Source of the DNA: an uncultured Desulfobacterales bacterium
GTDB lineage: Bacteria > Desulfobacterota > Desulfobacteria > Desulfobacterales > SpSt-501
DNA: 64,000 nt
Assembly (NCBI GenBank): GCA_938048455.1
Contig: CALIUY010000002.1
Coordinates: 1-64,000, forward strand
Direction: 5' to 3'
Below are positions 8,678-17,941 of the stretch, piece after piece (positions within the stretch are counted from its first letter, which is position 1; each line of letters opens with the position of its first letter). The notes under the pieces were generated by a model that saw only the letters and a list, made by a program, of their open reading frames with translations, made no database searches and was not told the DNA's origin. Both the position numbers and the translations under genes were made by a program.

Positions 8678-9478
8678 ATGTACACCTTGATTGCGATTGT
8701 CGTGTTGTTGGCCCTTTTTCTCTCGGCCGCCCTCAAGATCCTCAATGAGTACGAGCGGGGGGTCATCTTCCGGCTCGGCCGCGTGATCGCCGCCAAGGGG
8801 CCGGGGCTGATCATTTTGATCCCGCTGATCGACCGCATGACCAAGGTGAGTCTGCGGCTGGTCGCACTCGACGTCGACCCGCAGGATGTGATCACGCGCG
8901 ACAACGTTTCGGTCAAGGTGAACGCCGTGATTTACTTCCGCGTGATCGACCCGGTGAAGGCGATCATCGAAGTGGAAAGCTACGGTTATGCGATCTCGCA
9001 GCTGGCGCAGACCACGCTCCGCAGCGTCTGCGGCGAGGCGGAGCTGGACGATCTGCTCGCCAACCGCGAGAAAATCAACGCCCAGCTCCAGGAAATTCTC
9101 GACAAGCACACCGACCCTTGGGGGATCAAGGTGACGACGGTCGAGTTGAAGCACATCGATCTGCCGCAGGAGATGCAGCGGGCGATGGCGCGGCAGGCCG
9201 AGGCCGAGCGCGAGCGGCGCGCGAAGGTGATCAACGCCGAGGGCGAATTCCAGGCGGCCGCGAAGCTGGCCGAAGCCTCGGGCATCATCGAAAAGCACCC
9301 CGTGGCGCTCCACCTGCGCTACCTCCAAACGATGCGTGAGATCGCCACCGAGAGCAACTCGACGACGTTCCTTCCGGTCCCACTCGATTTGTTCCGGATT
9401 TTCATGCCCCAGCGGGATGCCGCCGACGCCGAGACGGCCGGGCCCGGCCGCTTGACATCGAAAACGGAATCGGTCTAA
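8678..9478 (+). CDS. slipin, stomatin/SPFH-family membrane protein
   Basis: A 266-residue SPFH (band 7) protein: one N-terminal membrane hairpin (residues 3-20, '[17 protein letters not shown]') and the stomatin core with '[14 protein letters not shown]', '[16 protein letters not shown]' and '[29 protein letters not shown]'-like charged helices (quoted loosely; the window reads '[12 protein letters not shown]'). Slipins oligomerise at the inner membrane and scaffold or protect membrane domains; the neighbouring NfeD protease is the usual partner. An excellent AAGGAGGT site lies 6 bases before the ATG. The C-terminal 20 residues are charged and variable. The assignment is firm; the cellular role is known only in outline. 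Confidence 0.92.
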   Translation: MYTLIAIVVLLALFLSAALKILNEYERGVIFRLGRVIAAKGPGLIILIPLIDRMTKVSLRLVALDVDPQDVITRDNVSVKVNAVIYFRVIDPVKAIIEVESYGYAISQLAQTTLRSVCGEAELDDLLANREKINAQLQEILDKHTDPWGIKVTTVELKHIDLPQEMQRAMARQAEAERERRAKVINAEGEFQAAAKLAEASGIIEKHPVALHLRYLQTMREIATESNSTTFLPVPLDLFRIFMPQRDAADAETAGPGRLTSKTESV

Positions 9479-9546
9479 AGAACGGGGCGCTTTCCACGGG
9501 CCACGGACGCGCACCGGTACGCGCGACGGAGGTGCGGATTGTTCAT

Positions 9547-9583
9547 GCGGGCGGGGGCTTTTCGGGCTCCCGCCCGCCTTTTC
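9547..9583 (+). terminator. GC-rich hairpin with short T run after slipin
   Basis: GCGGGCGGGGG and CTCCCGCCCGC form an 11-bp stem with one mismatch around a 9-base loop, followed by CTTTTC. It probably ends the nfeD-slipin transcript, although the T run is short. The next gene starts only 19 bases later, so part of the transcription must read through or start upstream of the hairpin. Confidence 0.55.
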
Positions 9584-9601
9584 GACGGAAAGGATCGATC
9601 G

Positions 9602-9931
9602 ATGAGCGAAAAGGAAATCGAAATCTGGGGCCGCCCGCTCGAAAAGATGACCACCACCGAGCTCCGCGAAGCGGCCAAGGGGATCGAGGGCATCACCGGC
9701 GTCCACGGGATGAAAAAGGAGGAGCTGATCGAGGTTCTGCGCAAGTCCAAGGGCATCGTGGTCGAAAGCGCCCGCCGCGCAAGCGATACGATCCGCTCGC
9801 TGAAAAAGACCATCCGTTCCCTCAAAGTGAAACGCGCCGAGGCGTTGCAAGCGAAAGACCGGAAAGCGGCCGACATCTGCCGCCGCAGGATCGCGCGCCT
9901 GAAGAAGAAGACCCGCCGACTGGCGGCCTGA
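9602..9931 (+). CDS. small basic protein with Rho-N/SAP-like domain
   Basis: I use the ATG at 9602 (109 residues) instead of the ORF-track start, because a GGAAAGGA-type site precedes it and the upstream part runs through a terminator-like hairpin. The N-terminal 45 residues ('LEKMTTTELREAAKGIEGI', 'MKKEELIEVLRKS') resemble the helix-extended-helix Rho-N or SAP fold, which binds nucleic acid or protein. The C-terminal half is a highly charged Arg/Lys-rich helix that could form a coiled coil or bind nucleic acid. Ten bases separate its stop from the HAD gene. Family members are often annotated as Rho termination factor N-terminal domain proteins of unknown role; I see no transcription-termination ATPase part. 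Confidence 0.7.
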   Translation: MSEKEIEIWGRPLEKMTTTELREAAKGIEGITGVHGMKKEELIEVLRKSKGIVVESARRASDTIRSLKKTIRSLKVKRAEALQAKDRKAADICRRRIARLKKKTRRLAA

Positions 9932-9941
9932 ACGAACCGCG

Positions 9942-10559
9942 ATGGCTCCGACCGCCCGTTCCTCGCTTGCCCTCGCCGAGGCCGCACCGCGGATCGATCC
10001 GGAGGCGATCGCCTTCGACGTCGACGGGGTGATCGCCGACACGATGCGGCTTTTTCTGGAAATCGCCGCGGAGGAGTACGGCATCCGCGGCATCCGCTAC
10101 GAGGACATCACCACCTACAACGTCGAGGATTGTCTCGATCTGCCGGGGCAGGTGATCGAGGGGCTGTTGCGCCGCCTGATTTACGGGGGCTATCGCGGGG
10201 ATCTGCGACCCCTTCCCGGCGCTCCGGAGGTGGTGCGGCGGATCGCCGGCCGTGCGGGAAGCGTCCTTTTCGTCACCGCGCGGCCGATCTCCGGGCCGGT
10301 GGAATCGTTTCTGCGCCGAGTGTTCCCCGACGGGGCGGGGGGCTTCGAGTTGGTGGCGACCGGATCCTTTGCGGCGAAAACGGAGATCCTCAAGCGGCGC
10401 GGCATCACCCATTTCGTGGAGGACCGACTCGAGACCTGTTTCGCCGTCGACCGCGAGGGCATCCGACCCGTGGTTTTCGCCCAGCCTTGGAACCGCCAGC
10501 CGCATCCCTTTCTGGAAGTGCAAAGCTGGCGGGAGATCGAAGAGCTGATCCAATGGTGA
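9942..10559 (+). CDS. HAD-family hydrolase, 5'(3')-nucleotidase-like
   Basis: A 205-residue HAD phosphatase. Motif I is 'AFDVDGVIADT' (residues 24-34), motif II 'LFVTARP' (near 105), the Lys of motif III is in 'GSFAAKTEIL', and motif IV is 'HFVEDRLETC'. The inserted helical cap between motifs I and II is of the NT5C/5'-nucleotidase type, so a deoxyribonucleotidase-like role is possible, but the substrate is not proven. It sits directly before xerC, whose ATG overlaps the HAD stop (ATGGTGA), so translation is coupled. All four motifs appear intact, in contrast to the broken HAD remnant near 2.9 kb. Confidence 0.82.
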   Translation: MAPTARSSLALAEAAPRIDPEAIAFDVDGVIADTMRLFLEIAAEEYGIRGIRYEDITTYNVEDCLDLPGQVIEGLLRRLIYGGYRGDLRPLPGAPEVVRRIAGRAGSVLFVTARPISGPVESFLRRVFPDGAGGFELVATGSFAAKTEILKRRGITHFVEDRLETCFAVDREGIRPVVFAQPWNRQPHPFLEVQSWREIEELIQW

Positions 10560-11509
10560 GCGCTCCCTCTGAACCGACGCCCTTCCCCCTGCGGGAGGCG
10601 GTGCGCTCTTTTCTTGAAGCGCTTCCTTCCGAGAAAGGCTATTCCGTCCATACCTGCCGCGCCTACGCCCACGATCTCGAGGAGTTCCTCGCGTTTCTCG
10701 AGGAGTCGGGCCTGCCGCCTGCCGGAAACGGCGCCGGAGTCGAGGCCCCCCGGCCTCAGGAAATCACGGCGGTCGCGATCCGGGGGTATCTCGCCAGGCT
10801 CCATCGCAAAAACCAGAAATCGAGCATCGCGCGCAAGCTTTCGACGCTGCGAAGCTTTTTCAAGTTCCTGGTGAAAAAAGGCGTTCTCGAGAAGAGCCCC
10901 GTCGAGGGCGTTCTCACCCCGAAGCGCGGCCGGGCGCTCCCCTCGGTGTTGACGGTGGATGCGGTCTTCGGTCTTCTCGAGACGATCGAGCCGGATACGG
11001 TTCTCGCCGCGCGGAACCGGGCGATGTTCGAAACCCTCTACTCCTGCGGTCTGCGGGTCTCCGAACTGACGGGACTGAACGTGGGGGACGTCGACGCCGC
11101 GGGAGGCACCGTGCGCGTGCGCGGCAAGGGCGCTCGCGAGCGAGTGGTCCCGATCGGGAGAAAGGCGATCGAGGCGATCGCCGCCTACCGCGGGATGCTC
11201 GTGGAAAGGGAGGCGTTTCGGCGCGAGTCCTCGGCGCCGCTTTTTCTGAACCGCCGGGGGGGGAGACTGACCGGCCGTTCGGTCGCTCGGATTCTCAAGA
11301 AACTGGCCGAGCTCTGCGGTATCCCCACGCCGATTTCGCCGCACACGCTGCGGCATACTTTCGCCACGCACATGCTCGATGCCGGGACCGATCTGCGCGG
11401 CGTGCAGGAGATGCTCGGCCACAAAAGCCTTTCCACCACGCAGAAATACACCCACGTGAGCATCGACCGCCTGATGGAAACCTACGACCGCGCCCACCCG
11501 CGGAAATAG
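10553..11509 (+). CDS. xerC: tyrosine recombinase XerC
   Basis: A 318-residue site-specific recombinase that resolves chromosome dimers at dif, normally with XerD. The start is the ATG at 10553, overlapping the HAD stop; the ORF-track start 423 bases upstream is a shadow of that gene. The N-terminal SAM-like core-binding domain (about 10-115) contains '[18 protein letters not shown]'. The catalytic domain has the first Arg in '[11 protein letters not shown]', Lys in '[14 protein letters not shown]', His-x-x-Arg in '[12 protein letters not shown]', the second His in '[15 protein letters not shown]' and the Tyr nucleophile in the same segment. Followed 12 bases later by hslV, as in many deltaproteobacteria. 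XerC versus XerD is assigned mainly from the hslVU context. Confidence 0.9.
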   Translation: MVSAPSEPTPFPLREAVRSFLEALPSEKGYSVHTCRAYAHDLEEFLAFLEESGLPPAGNGAGVEAPRPQEITAVAIRGYLARLHRKNQKSSIARKLSTLRSFFKFLVKKGVLEKSPVEGVLTPKRGRALPSVLTVDAVFGLLETIEPDTVLAARNRAMFETLYSCGLRVSELTGLNVGDVDAAGGTVRVRGKGARERVVPIGRKAIEAIAAYRGMLVEREAFRRESSAPLFLNRRGGRLTGRSVARILKKLAELCGIPTPISPHTLRHTFATHMLDAGTDLRGVQEMLGHKSLSTTQKYTHVSIDRLMETYDRAHPRK

Positions 11510-11521
11510 AGACCCTTTGCC

Positions 11522-12088
11522 ATGAACGACGGATTTCAGGCGCCCCCGGGCATGATGCGTATGCACGGTACGACGGTGCTCGCCGTGAGGCACCGCGGCC
11601 GCACCGCGGTCGCCGGCGACGGCCAGGTGACGCTGCACGACCGGGTGATCAAGCAGCGCGCGCGGAAAGTTCGGCGCATCTATCACGACCGCATTCTCGT
11701 CGGCTTCGCCGGCGCGACCGCCGACGCCCTGAGCCTCTCCGAGCGGTTGCAGGAAAAGCTCGAGCGTTACAACGGGAATTTGCCGCGGGCCGCCGCCGAG
11801 CTCGCCCGCGACTGGCGGACGGACAAAGTCCTCCGGCGCCTCGAGGCCGTGATGGTCGCGGCCGACGAGGCTCATCTCTACGTCCTCTCGGGGAGCGGGG
11901 ATGTGATCGAGCCCGACGAGGGAGTGATCGGGATCGGCTCCGGCGGAGCCGCCGCCCATGCCGCGGCCGTCGCTCTCCTGCGGCACTCGGACCTCGCGGC
12001 GCGCGAAATCGCCGAGGAGGCGGTGCGCATCGCCGCCGGGATCTGCATCTACACGAACGATTCCGTGACCGTGGAGGAGATCGGCTGA
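11522..12088 (+). CDS. hslV: ATP-dependent protease proteolytic subunit HslV
   Basis: Peptidase of the HslUV (ClpQY) proteasome-like complex in the cytoplasm. The N-terminal threonine nucleophile is exposed after processing at 'HGTTVLAVR'. Downstream '[10 protein letters not shown]', '[10 protein letters not shown]' and 'AIGSGG'-type segments ('[14 protein letters not shown]') are characteristic. The annotated ATG at 11522 gives about 15 residues ahead of the TT pair, longer than usual. An internal ATG at 11561 ('MHGTTVL') would give the normal very short propeptide, so that start is a real alternative. The stop overlaps the hslU ATG (TGATG). The body length from the TT, about 170 residues, is normal. 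Confidence 0.93.
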   Translation: MNDGFQAPPGMMRMHGTTVLAVRHRGRTAVAGDGQVTLHDRVIKQRARKVRRIYHDRILVGFAGATADALSLSERLQEKLERYNGNLPRAAAELARDWRTDKVLRRLEAVMVAADEAHLYVLSGSGDVIEPDEGVIGIGSGGAAAHAAAVALLRHSDLAAREIAEEAVRIAAGICIYTNDSVTVEEIG

Positions 12089-13497
12089 TGGCGAACCCGC
12101 CCGTCGCCGGACCCCTCGTCGCCGCCCGCGCCCTCAAGCCCGCGGAAATCGTCGCCGCGCTCGATGCCTACATCGTCGGGCAGGAGCGGGCCAAGCGCGC
12201 CGTCGCCGTCGCCCTGCGCAACCGCTACCGGCGCCAGCAGGTGCCCCCCGAGCTGCGCGAGGAGATCGCCCCGAAGAACATCATTCTCATCGGACCGACC
12301 GGCGTGGGAAAGACCGAGATCGCCCGACGCCTCTCGATGTTGACCGACTCGCCCTTCCACAAGGTCGAGGCCTCCAAGTTCACCGAAGTGGGCTATGTGG
12401 GCCGTGATGTGGAATCCATGGTGCGCGAACTCGTCGACTTGACGATCGGCGCTTTCCGCGCCCGCGAGCAGGAGACCGTACGCGACAAGGCGCGGCTGCT
12501 CGCCGAAGAGCGGCTGCTCGACCTGCTGCTCCCCGCCACGGGGCCGCGGGGCTTCGGGCGGGCTCCGGCGGCGGCGCCGCATGCGGTCGAGGAGACGGCC
12601 GCCCACGCCGAGGCCACCTCCACACGGGAGAAGCTGCGCGGGATGCTCCGCGAAGGGAAGTTGGATGAGCGCATCGTCGAGGTGGAAACGGCCGACACTC
12701 CGGTACCGCTCGTCGAGGTCTTTTCGAATACGGGTTTCGAGGAGCTGGGCATCCAGTTCAAGGACATGCTCGGCAACCTCTTTCCCCGCTCGGTGAAAAA
12801 GCGGCGCCTCAAGGTGCCCGAGGCGCTCGAGGTGCTGACCCAGCAGGAGTCCCAGCGGCTGATCGACCAGGACCGGGTCGTGCGCCGGGCGATCGAGCGT
12901 GTCGAGCAGGCCGGGATTCTCTTCATCGACGAGATCGACAAGATCGTCTCCCGCGGAGGCGGAGGCCACGGACCGGAGGTCTCCCGCGAGGGGGTGCAGC
13001 GGGATCTCTTGCCGATCGTCGAGGGCTGCACCGTGAACACGAAGTACGGTCCGGTCAAGACCGACCACATCCTCTTCATCGCCGCCGGCGCCTTCCACAC
13101 GGTGAAACCCGCGGATCTCATCCCCGAGCTCCAGGGCCGTTTCCCGATCCGGGTCGAGCTCTCTGCGCTGGGCCAAGAGGAGTTCGTGCGCATCCTGACC
13201 GAGCCGCGCAACGCGCTTCTCCTCCAGTACCGTGCCCTGCTCGCCACCGAGGGGATCGAGCTCGAGATTCTGCCCGAGGCGGTCGAGGAGATCGCGCGCA
13301 TCGCCCACGAGGTGAACGCGCGCACCGAAAACATCGGCGCCCGGCGGCTGCACACGATTCTCGAGCGGCTCCTCGAGGATGTCCTCTTCGACGCCCCCGA
13401 CCTTTCCGAAAAGCGCGTGGTGGTCGACCGCGCCTTCGTCGCGGGACGATTGAAAGACGTGGCCGAAAACGAGGATCTCAGCCGCTACATTCTTTGA
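12088..13497 (+). CDS. hslU: ATP-dependent protease ATPase subunit HslU
   Basis: AAA+ unfoldase that feeds substrates to HslV. The 469-residue protein shows the N-terminal '[18 protein letters not shown]' segment, Walker A '[13 protein letters not shown]' (near residues 70-82), the pore-like '[11 protein letters not shown]', an inserted I-domain (about 115-245), Walker B '[10 protein letters not shown]' (near 275), the sensor and arginine-finger region '[13 protein letters not shown]', and the C-terminal 'LSRYIL' that docks into HslV. Length is normal. It is translationally coupled to hslV, and argD follows 17 bases after its stop. The I-domain contains an alanine- and proline-rich stretch that is less conserved. 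Confidence 0.95.
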   Translation: MANPPVAGPLVAARALKPAEIVAALDAYIVGQERAKRAVAVALRNRYRRQQVPPELREEIAPKNIILIGPTGVGKTEIARRLSMLTDSPFHKVEASKFTEVGYVGRDVESMVRELVDLTIGAFRAREQETVRDKARLLAEERLLDLLLPATGPRGFGRAPAAAPHAVEETAAHAEATSTREKLRGMLREGKLDERIVEVETADTPVPLVEVFSNTGFEELGIQFKDMLGNLFPRSVKKRRLKVPEALEVLTQQESQRLIDQDRVVRRAIERVEQAGILFIDEIDKIVSRGGGGHGPEVSREGVQRDLLPIVEGCTVNTKYGPVKTDHILFIAAGAFHTVKPADLIPELQGRFPIRVELSALGQEEFVRILTEPRNALLLQYRALLATEGIELEILPEAVEEIARIAHEVNARTENIGARRLHTILERLLEDVLFDAPDLSEKRVVVDRAFVAGRLKDVAENEDLSRYIL

Positions 13498-13514
13498 GGG
13501 GAAGGGAAACTGCG

Positions 13515-14720
13515 ATGGCCTCCGCGACCCTGGAGCGCGCCGAACGCTTTATCGCCCATACGTACAAGCGCATTCCGCTCGTGTTCACGCGCGGCAGCGG
13601 CGCGAGCCTTTGGGACGAGACGGGTCGGCGCTACACCGATTTCGTGGCCGGGATCGCCGTTTGCAACCTTGGCCATGCCCACCCCCGGATCGTCCGGGCG
13701 CTCGGCGAACAGGCCGAGCTTCTCTGGCACGTCTCCAATCTTTACTACACCCGGCCGCAGATCGAGCTCGCCGCCTGGCTCGTCGAGCACAGCTTCGCCG
13801 ACCGGGTCTTCTTCTGCAACAGCGGGGCCGAGGCGAACGAGGCGGCGATCAAGCTCGCGCGCAAATATTTCAAGGACAAGGGCGAGCCCGGCCGCTACCG
13901 CATCGTCTCCATGGAACTCTCTTTCCACGGCCGCACGATGGCGACTCTCTCGGCGACCGGGCAGGAGAAGGTGAAGCACGGCTTCGATCCGCTGCTCGAG
14001 GGCTTCGATTTCGTGCCCTTCGGCGATGTCGAGGCGCTGCGCCGCGCGATCGGCAAGCAGACCGCCGCCGTCCTGCTCGAGCCCATCCAGGGCGAGGGCG
14101 GTGTGCGCCGGCCGGAGCCCGGATATCTTGCGGCCGTGCGCGCGCTCTGCGATGAGGCGGGGGTGCTGCTCCTCTTCGACGAGATCCAGACGGGGATGGG
14201 AAGGACGGGAACCCTCTTCGCCTACGAGCAGTTTGGCGTCACCCCCGACATCATGACGCTGGCCAAGGCGCTTGCCAACGGTCTGCCCATGGGGGCGATG
14301 CTCGCCCGCGAGGAAATAGCTGCGGCCTTCGGCCCCGGGGCCCACGCCTCGACCTTCGGGGGGACCCCGATCGTCTCCGCCGCCGCCCTCGAGGTCTGCC
14401 GCATTCTGGGCGAGGGCGAAATCCTCGCCCACGCCCGCAAGGTTTCCGCGCATTTCCGCGCCCGGCTCGAGGCGTTGCAAGCCCGGCACCCGCTCGTCGA
14501 GGAGGTGCGCGGGCTGGGGCTGCTTCTGGGCCTCAAGCTTGCCGTCGACGGCGAGCCTTTCGTCCAGGGCTGTCGCGAGGCGGGCTTCCTGATCAATTGT
14601 GTGCAGGGAAACGTGTTGCGCTTCGTTCCCCCGCTCCTCATCGCCGCCGAGGAGATCGACGCGCTCATCGCCTGTCTGGACGGGCTTTTCGAGCGGGCGG
14701 AGCGGGAAAAGAGATCTTGA
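13515..14720 (+). CDS. argD: acetylornithine aminotransferase
   Basis: PLP enzyme converting N-acetylglutamate semialdehyde to N-acetylornithine in arginine synthesis; many also serve as the succinyl-diaminopimelate aminotransferase of lysine synthesis. I start at the ATG at 13515 (401 residues), which follows a GGGGAAGGGAA stretch; the ORF-track start is an in-frame GTG/ATG-like codon seven residues earlier. Visible motifs are 'FCNSGAEANEAAIKLARKYF', 'LLFDEIQTGMGRTGTLF' and 'MTLAKALANGLPMGAML' with the Schiff-base Lys. The position between hslU and argH, as in other deltaproteobacteria, supports ArgD over other class-III aminotransferases. argB and argF, often found here, are missing. Confidence 0.92.
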   Translation: MASATLERAERFIAHTYKRIPLVFTRGSGASLWDETGRRYTDFVAGIAVCNLGHAHPRIVRALGEQAELLWHVSNLYYTRPQIELAAWLVEHSFADRVFFCNSGAEANEAAIKLARKYFKDKGEPGRYRIVSMELSFHGRTMATLSATGQEKVKHGFDPLLEGFDFVPFGDVEALRRAIGKQTAAVLLEPIQGEGGVRRPEPGYLAAVRALCDEAGVLLLFDEIQTGMGRTGTLFAYEQFGVTPDIMTLAKALANGLPMGAMLAREEIAAAFGPGAHASTFGGTPIVSAAALEVCRILGEGEILAHARKVSAHFRARLEALQARHPLVEEVRGLGLLLGLKLAVDGEPFVQGCREAGFLINCVQGNVLRFVPPLLIAAEEIDALIACLDGLFERAEREKRS

Positions 14721-14726
14721 AACGCC

Positions 14727-16124
14727 ATGGCCGAGAAACTCTGGAAAGGACGCTTCAGTGAGAAAACGGCTCCGGTGGTCGAGCGGTTTACCTCCTCGAT
14801 CGACTTTGACCGCCGGCTCTACCGCTACGACATCGAGGGGAGCATCGCTCACTGCCGGTTGCTCGCCCGCGCCGGGATCCTGACCCCCGAGGAGGAGGAG
14901 GCGCTGATCGACGGGCTGAACCGGGTACGCCGCGAAATCGAAAACGGGACCCTCGCCTTCGACGACACCCTCGAGGACATCCACACCCACGTCGAGGCCC
15001 GCCTGACCGAGCTCGTGGGCAAGGCCTCGCCGAAGCTTCACACCGGCCGCAGCCGCAACGATCAGGTGGCGCTCGATCTGCGCCTCTATCTTCGGGATGT
15101 CGTGGACGAAGCCGTGAGGCGGCTGGAGGATCTGCAGCGGGTGCTCGTGCGCCTGGCGCGCGAGCACTTCGAGGTGCTCCTTCCCGGCTATACGCATCTG
15201 CAGCGGGCGCAGCCGGTCAGGCTCGCGCACCATTTTCTCGCCTACGTCGAGATGTTTGCGCGCGATGTCGCGCGGCTGCTCGCCTGCCGCGGGCGGGTGA
15301 ACGTGCTCCCCTTGGGTGCCGCGGCGCTCGCGGGAACGGCCTACCCCCTCGACCGCGCTTATGCCGCGGAGCTTCTGGGTTTTGAGGGGATTTCCGCGAA
15401 CAGCCTCGATGCCGTCTCCGACCGCGACTTCGTGATCGAGTTTCTGGCGGCGGCCTCGATCTGCATGATGCACTTGAGCCGCTTTTCCGAGGAACTCGTG
15501 CTCTGGTCCTCGAGCGAGTTTCACTTCATCGAGCTTCCCGATGCCTTTGCGACCGGAAGCAGCATCATGCCGCAGAAGAAGAACCCCGATGTGCCCGAGC
15601 TCGTGCGCGGCAAGACCGGACGCGTCTACGGGCACCTCCTTGCCCAGCTCACGATGATGAAGGGACTGCCCTTGTCCTACAACCGCGATCTCCAGGAGGA
15701 CAAGCCGGCCCTCTTCGATGCGGCCGACACGCTGCTTTCCTGCCTTGAGGTCTTCGGCCAGATGCTCCCCGGGCTGCGCATCCGGCGCGAGCGGATGGAG
15801 GCGGCGCTGCGCTCGGGGTATCTCAACGCGACCGAGATGGCCGACTACCTCGTGCGCAAGGGGCTTGCCTTCCGTGAGGCCCATCACGTCACGGGCGAGG
15901 CCGTGCGCCTGGCGATCGAGAAGGGCTGCGAGCTGAACGAGCTGCCGCTGGCCGAGCTGCGGCGTTTCTCCAAGCTGATCGAGGAGGATCTCTTCGCCTG
16001 CCTCGAGCCGCGAAGCGCGGTCGAGCGGCGGGCGGTCGTCGGCGGCACGGCGGGGCCGGCGGTCCAGTCGGCGCTCGAGGCCGCCGAGAGACGGCTCGGC
16101 ATGGCCGGGGAAGGCGATGGGTGA
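14727..16124 (+). CDS. argH: argininosuccinate lyase
   Basis: Final enzyme of arginine synthesis; cleaves argininosuccinate to arginine and fumarate. The 465-residue protein carries the fumarase/aspartase-superfamily signature 'GSSIMPQKKNPDVPELVRGK' with the catalytic flexible loop. It also shows 'HTGRSRNDQVALDLRLYLRD' near residue 107 and 'LPGYTHLQRAQPVRLAHH' near residue 155, which holds the His/Thr active-site region. It starts six bases after argD, and its end overlaps the following lipoprotein gene by 8 bases. argG is not in the window. Length and motifs are entirely typical. Confidence 0.96.
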   Translation: MAEKLWKGRFSEKTAPVVERFTSSIDFDRRLYRYDIEGSIAHCRLLARAGILTPEEEEALIDGLNRVRREIENGTLAFDDTLEDIHTHVEARLTELVGKASPKLHTGRSRNDQVALDLRLYLRDVVDEAVRRLEDLQRVLVRLAREHFEVLLPGYTHLQRAQPVRLAHHFLAYVEMFARDVARLLACRGRVNVLPLGAAALAGTAYPLDRAYAAELLGFEGISANSLDAVSDRDFVIEFLAAASICMMHLSRFSEELVLWSSSEFHFIELPDAFATGSSIMPQKKNPDVPELVRGKTGRVYGHLLAQLTMMKGLPLSYNRDLQEDKPALFDAADTLLSCLEVFGQMLPGLRIRRERMEAALRSGYLNATEMADYLVRKGLAFREAHHVTGEAVRLAIEKGCELNELPLAELRRFSKLIEEDLFACLEPRSAVERRAVVGGTAGPAVQSALEAAERRLGMAGEGDG

Positions 16125-16572
16125 GTTGAGCGGCGGAAGAGGGCTTTGCCTCCTCCTTGCGGGCCTGCTCCTGCTCAGTCCGGCCGCGGCCGGCTGCGGG
16201 CGCAAGATGCTTCCTATCCGTCCCGGCTCCTACCCTCCGCCGGCGGTGGTCAACTTCGGGTATACATGGGGCGAGGGCGAGAGCCTGGTTCTCTTTTGGG
16301 AGGCGCCCGCTCCCCGAAACGAAAAGGAGAGCCCGGCCGCGGGCTTCCGGGTGCTGCGGGCCCGTCTGCGATACGAGGAGGAGAGCTGCCGCGGCTGCTC
16401 CGTGCGCTTCGAGGTGGTCGGGCAGGTGAGGGCGGAGAGCCGAGAAGCGGACGGAGGCTTCCGTTTCGTCGACCGGCCCGAGCCCGGATTTCTCTATCGC
16501 TACAAGATCATCGCTCACTCGGCCGAGGGTTTGGCTTCCCGGGAATCGGCCGTGCTGCAACCCCGGCGTTGA
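16117..16572 (+). CDS. predicted lipoprotein with fibronectin-III-like domain
   Basis: A 151-residue protein with a lipoprotein signal ending in lipobox 'AAGC' (Cys near residue 28), followed by 'GRKMLPIRPGSYPPPAVV'. This resembles the short proline-rich start of LptM/YifL-type lipoproteins ('CGxKgP'), often found between argH and lysine genes in deltaproteobacteria. The rest (about 50-150) looks like a beta-sandwich, with 'AAGFRVLRARLRYEEESCRGC' and 'GFLYRYKIIAHSAEGLASRES' typical of a fibronectin-III-like fold. It overlaps the argH end (ATGGGTGA). The exact role is unknown; the LptM relation is my inference from the N-terminus and position only. Confidence 0.75.
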   Translation: MGELSGGRGLCLLLAGLLLLSPAAAGCGRKMLPIRPGSYPPPAVVNFGYTWGEGESLVLFWEAPAPRNEKESPAAGFRVLRARLRYEEESCRGCSVRFEVVGQVRAESREADGGFRFVDRPEPGFLYRYKIIAHSAEGLASRESAVLQPRR

Positions 16573-16601
16573 ACGCCAGCCTTCCCGCCCGGCAGGTTTC
16601 C

Positions 16602-17441
16602 ATGGACGAGATCTCCTTTGCCAAAATGAGCGGCAGCGGAAACGATTTCATCCTGATCGACCACCGCGCCCCCTTCCTGCCCGAGGGCGGGCTTGCCGGA
16701 TTCGTACGCGCCGTCTGCCGCAGGCGCATCTCCATCGGTGCGGACGGAGTGATCCTGATCGAGCCCTCCGAACGCGCGGACTTCCGCTGGCGCTTTTTCA
16801 ACGCCGACGGCAGCAGCGCCGCCATGTGCGGAAACGGGGCCCGCTGTGCGGCGCGCTTCGCCGTCCTCTGCGGCATCGGGGGGCCGGAGGTCTGTTTCGA
16901 GACCGAGGCAGGGACGATCGAGGGGCGGGTCGAGGGGCGCCGCGTGCGGATTCGCCTGACCGACCCCGGGCCGGTCGAGGAAGAGGTGACGCTCGAGCTT
17001 TCCGCAGGGCGATTTCCGGCGCGGCGGATCGACACCGGGGTTCCCCATGCGGTGGTGATCCATCCCGCCGTGGAGGCGCTCGAGGTGGAGAAGCTCGGGG
17101 CCGAGATCCGGAGGCACCCGGCTTTTTCCCCGGAGGGGGTGAACGCCGATTTCATCCGACCCGACGGCCGGGGCGGAATCGTCATCCGGACCTACGAGCG
17201 CGGCGTCGAAGGCGAGACGCTCGCCTGCGGCACGGGGGCCGTGGCCGGGGCGCTCGTCGCCGCGAAAACCCTGAATCTTCGCTCTCCGGTCGAAGCCTTG
17301 ACGCGGGGCGGGGAACGGCTGCGGGTTTTCTTCGAGCAAGCGGGGGGAAGCTTTCACAACGTCTTTCTCGAGGGCGAGGCGAGGCTGATCTACCGCGGCG
17401 TCATGACCCCGGAGGCCTGGGAGCCGGGACCTTCACCGTGA
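16602..17441 (+). CDS. dapF: diaminopimelate epimerase
   Basis: Interconverts LL- and meso-diaminopimelate for lysine and peptidoglycan, cofactor-independent, using two cysteines. The first is in 'MCGNGARCAARF' (near residue 73) and the second in 'ETLACGTGAVAGAL' (near residue 210). 'FAKMSGSGNDFILIDHR' is the usual N-terminus, so I start at the ATG at 16602 (279 residues), not at the ORF-track start inside the lipoprotein gene. No strong ribosome site is visible, only a GGCAGG stretch. Its stop overlaps the GTG start of folK (GTGA). Other dap genes are absent here. The assignment is firm. Confidence 0.95.
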   Translation: MDEISFAKMSGSGNDFILIDHRAPFLPEGGLAGFVRAVCRRRISIGADGVILIEPSERADFRWRFFNADGSSAAMCGNGARCAARFAVLCGIGGPEVCFETEAGTIEGRVEGRRVRIRLTDPGPVEEEVTLELSAGRFPARRIDTGVPHAVVIHPAVEALEVEKLGAEIRRHPAFSPEGVNADFIRPDGRGGIVIRTYERGVEGETLACGTGAVAGALVAAKTLNLRSPVEALTRGGERLRVFFEQAGGSFHNVFLEGEARLIYRGVMTPEAWEPGPSP

Positions 17442-17941
17442 ACGGCGGCCACAGGATCTTCGTCGGCCTGGGATCCAACCTGGGCGACAAGGTAGAAAAC
17501 GTCTTCTTCGGGATCCGCGCGCTCGAGGAGGGGGAGAGGATCCGCATCACCGGCCGTTCGCGCCTGTACCGCAGCGAACCGGTCGGCTACCTGGAGCAGG
17601 ACTGGTTTGTGAACGCCGTGGTACGGGGCGAGACCGGTCTTTCGCCCGAGGGGGTATTGGCTCGTATGCGAGAGATCGAGCGGCGGGCGGGCAGGACCGA
17701 AGGCGGGGTCCGGTTCGGTCCCCGGATCCTCGATCTCGACCTTCTCTTTTACGACGACCTCGTCGTCGACTTTCCGGGTCTCGTGTTGCCCCACCCGCGG
17801 CTTGCCGAGAGACGGTTTGTTTTGCGGCCGTTGTGTGATATAGACGCCGACATCCGGCATCCTGTGCTCGGCGAAACCGCCCGGGAGCTGCTCCGCCGGC
17901 TTGAGGAAAGCGGCCAGCGGGTGGAAGAGATCCCCTCATGA
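17438..17941 (+). CDS. folK: 6-hydroxymethyl-7,8-dihydropterin pyrophosphokinase
   Basis: Transfers pyrophosphate from ATP to 6-hydroxymethyl-dihydropterin in folate synthesis. The 167-residue HPPK domain shows 'FVGLGSNLGDKVENV' at the N-terminus, 'LYRSEPVGYLEQDWFVNAVV' and the signature 'RFGPRILDLDLLFYDD' (residues about 91-106), which holds the Mg/ATP aspartates. It ends with 'LPHPRLAERRFVLRPL'. The start is the GTG at 17438, which overlaps the dapF stop; the long upstream ORF is a dapF shadow. Its stop overlaps the ATG of the next small gene. Length is normal for a stand-alone HPPK. Confidence 0.93.
   Translation: MNGGHRIFVGLGSNLGDKVENVFFGIRALEEGERIRITGRSRLYRSEPVGYLEQDWFVNAVVRGETGLSPEGVLARMREIERRAGRTEGGVRFGPRILDLDLLFYDDLVVDFPGLVLPHPRLAERRFVLRPLCDIDADIRHPVLGETARELLRRLEESGQRVEEIPS

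Noticed and set aside
13485-16205. 906-codon ORF antisense to argD-argH
   Set aside because: Antisense frame opened by codon bias; sense genes are complete and recognised, and the translated product has no motif.
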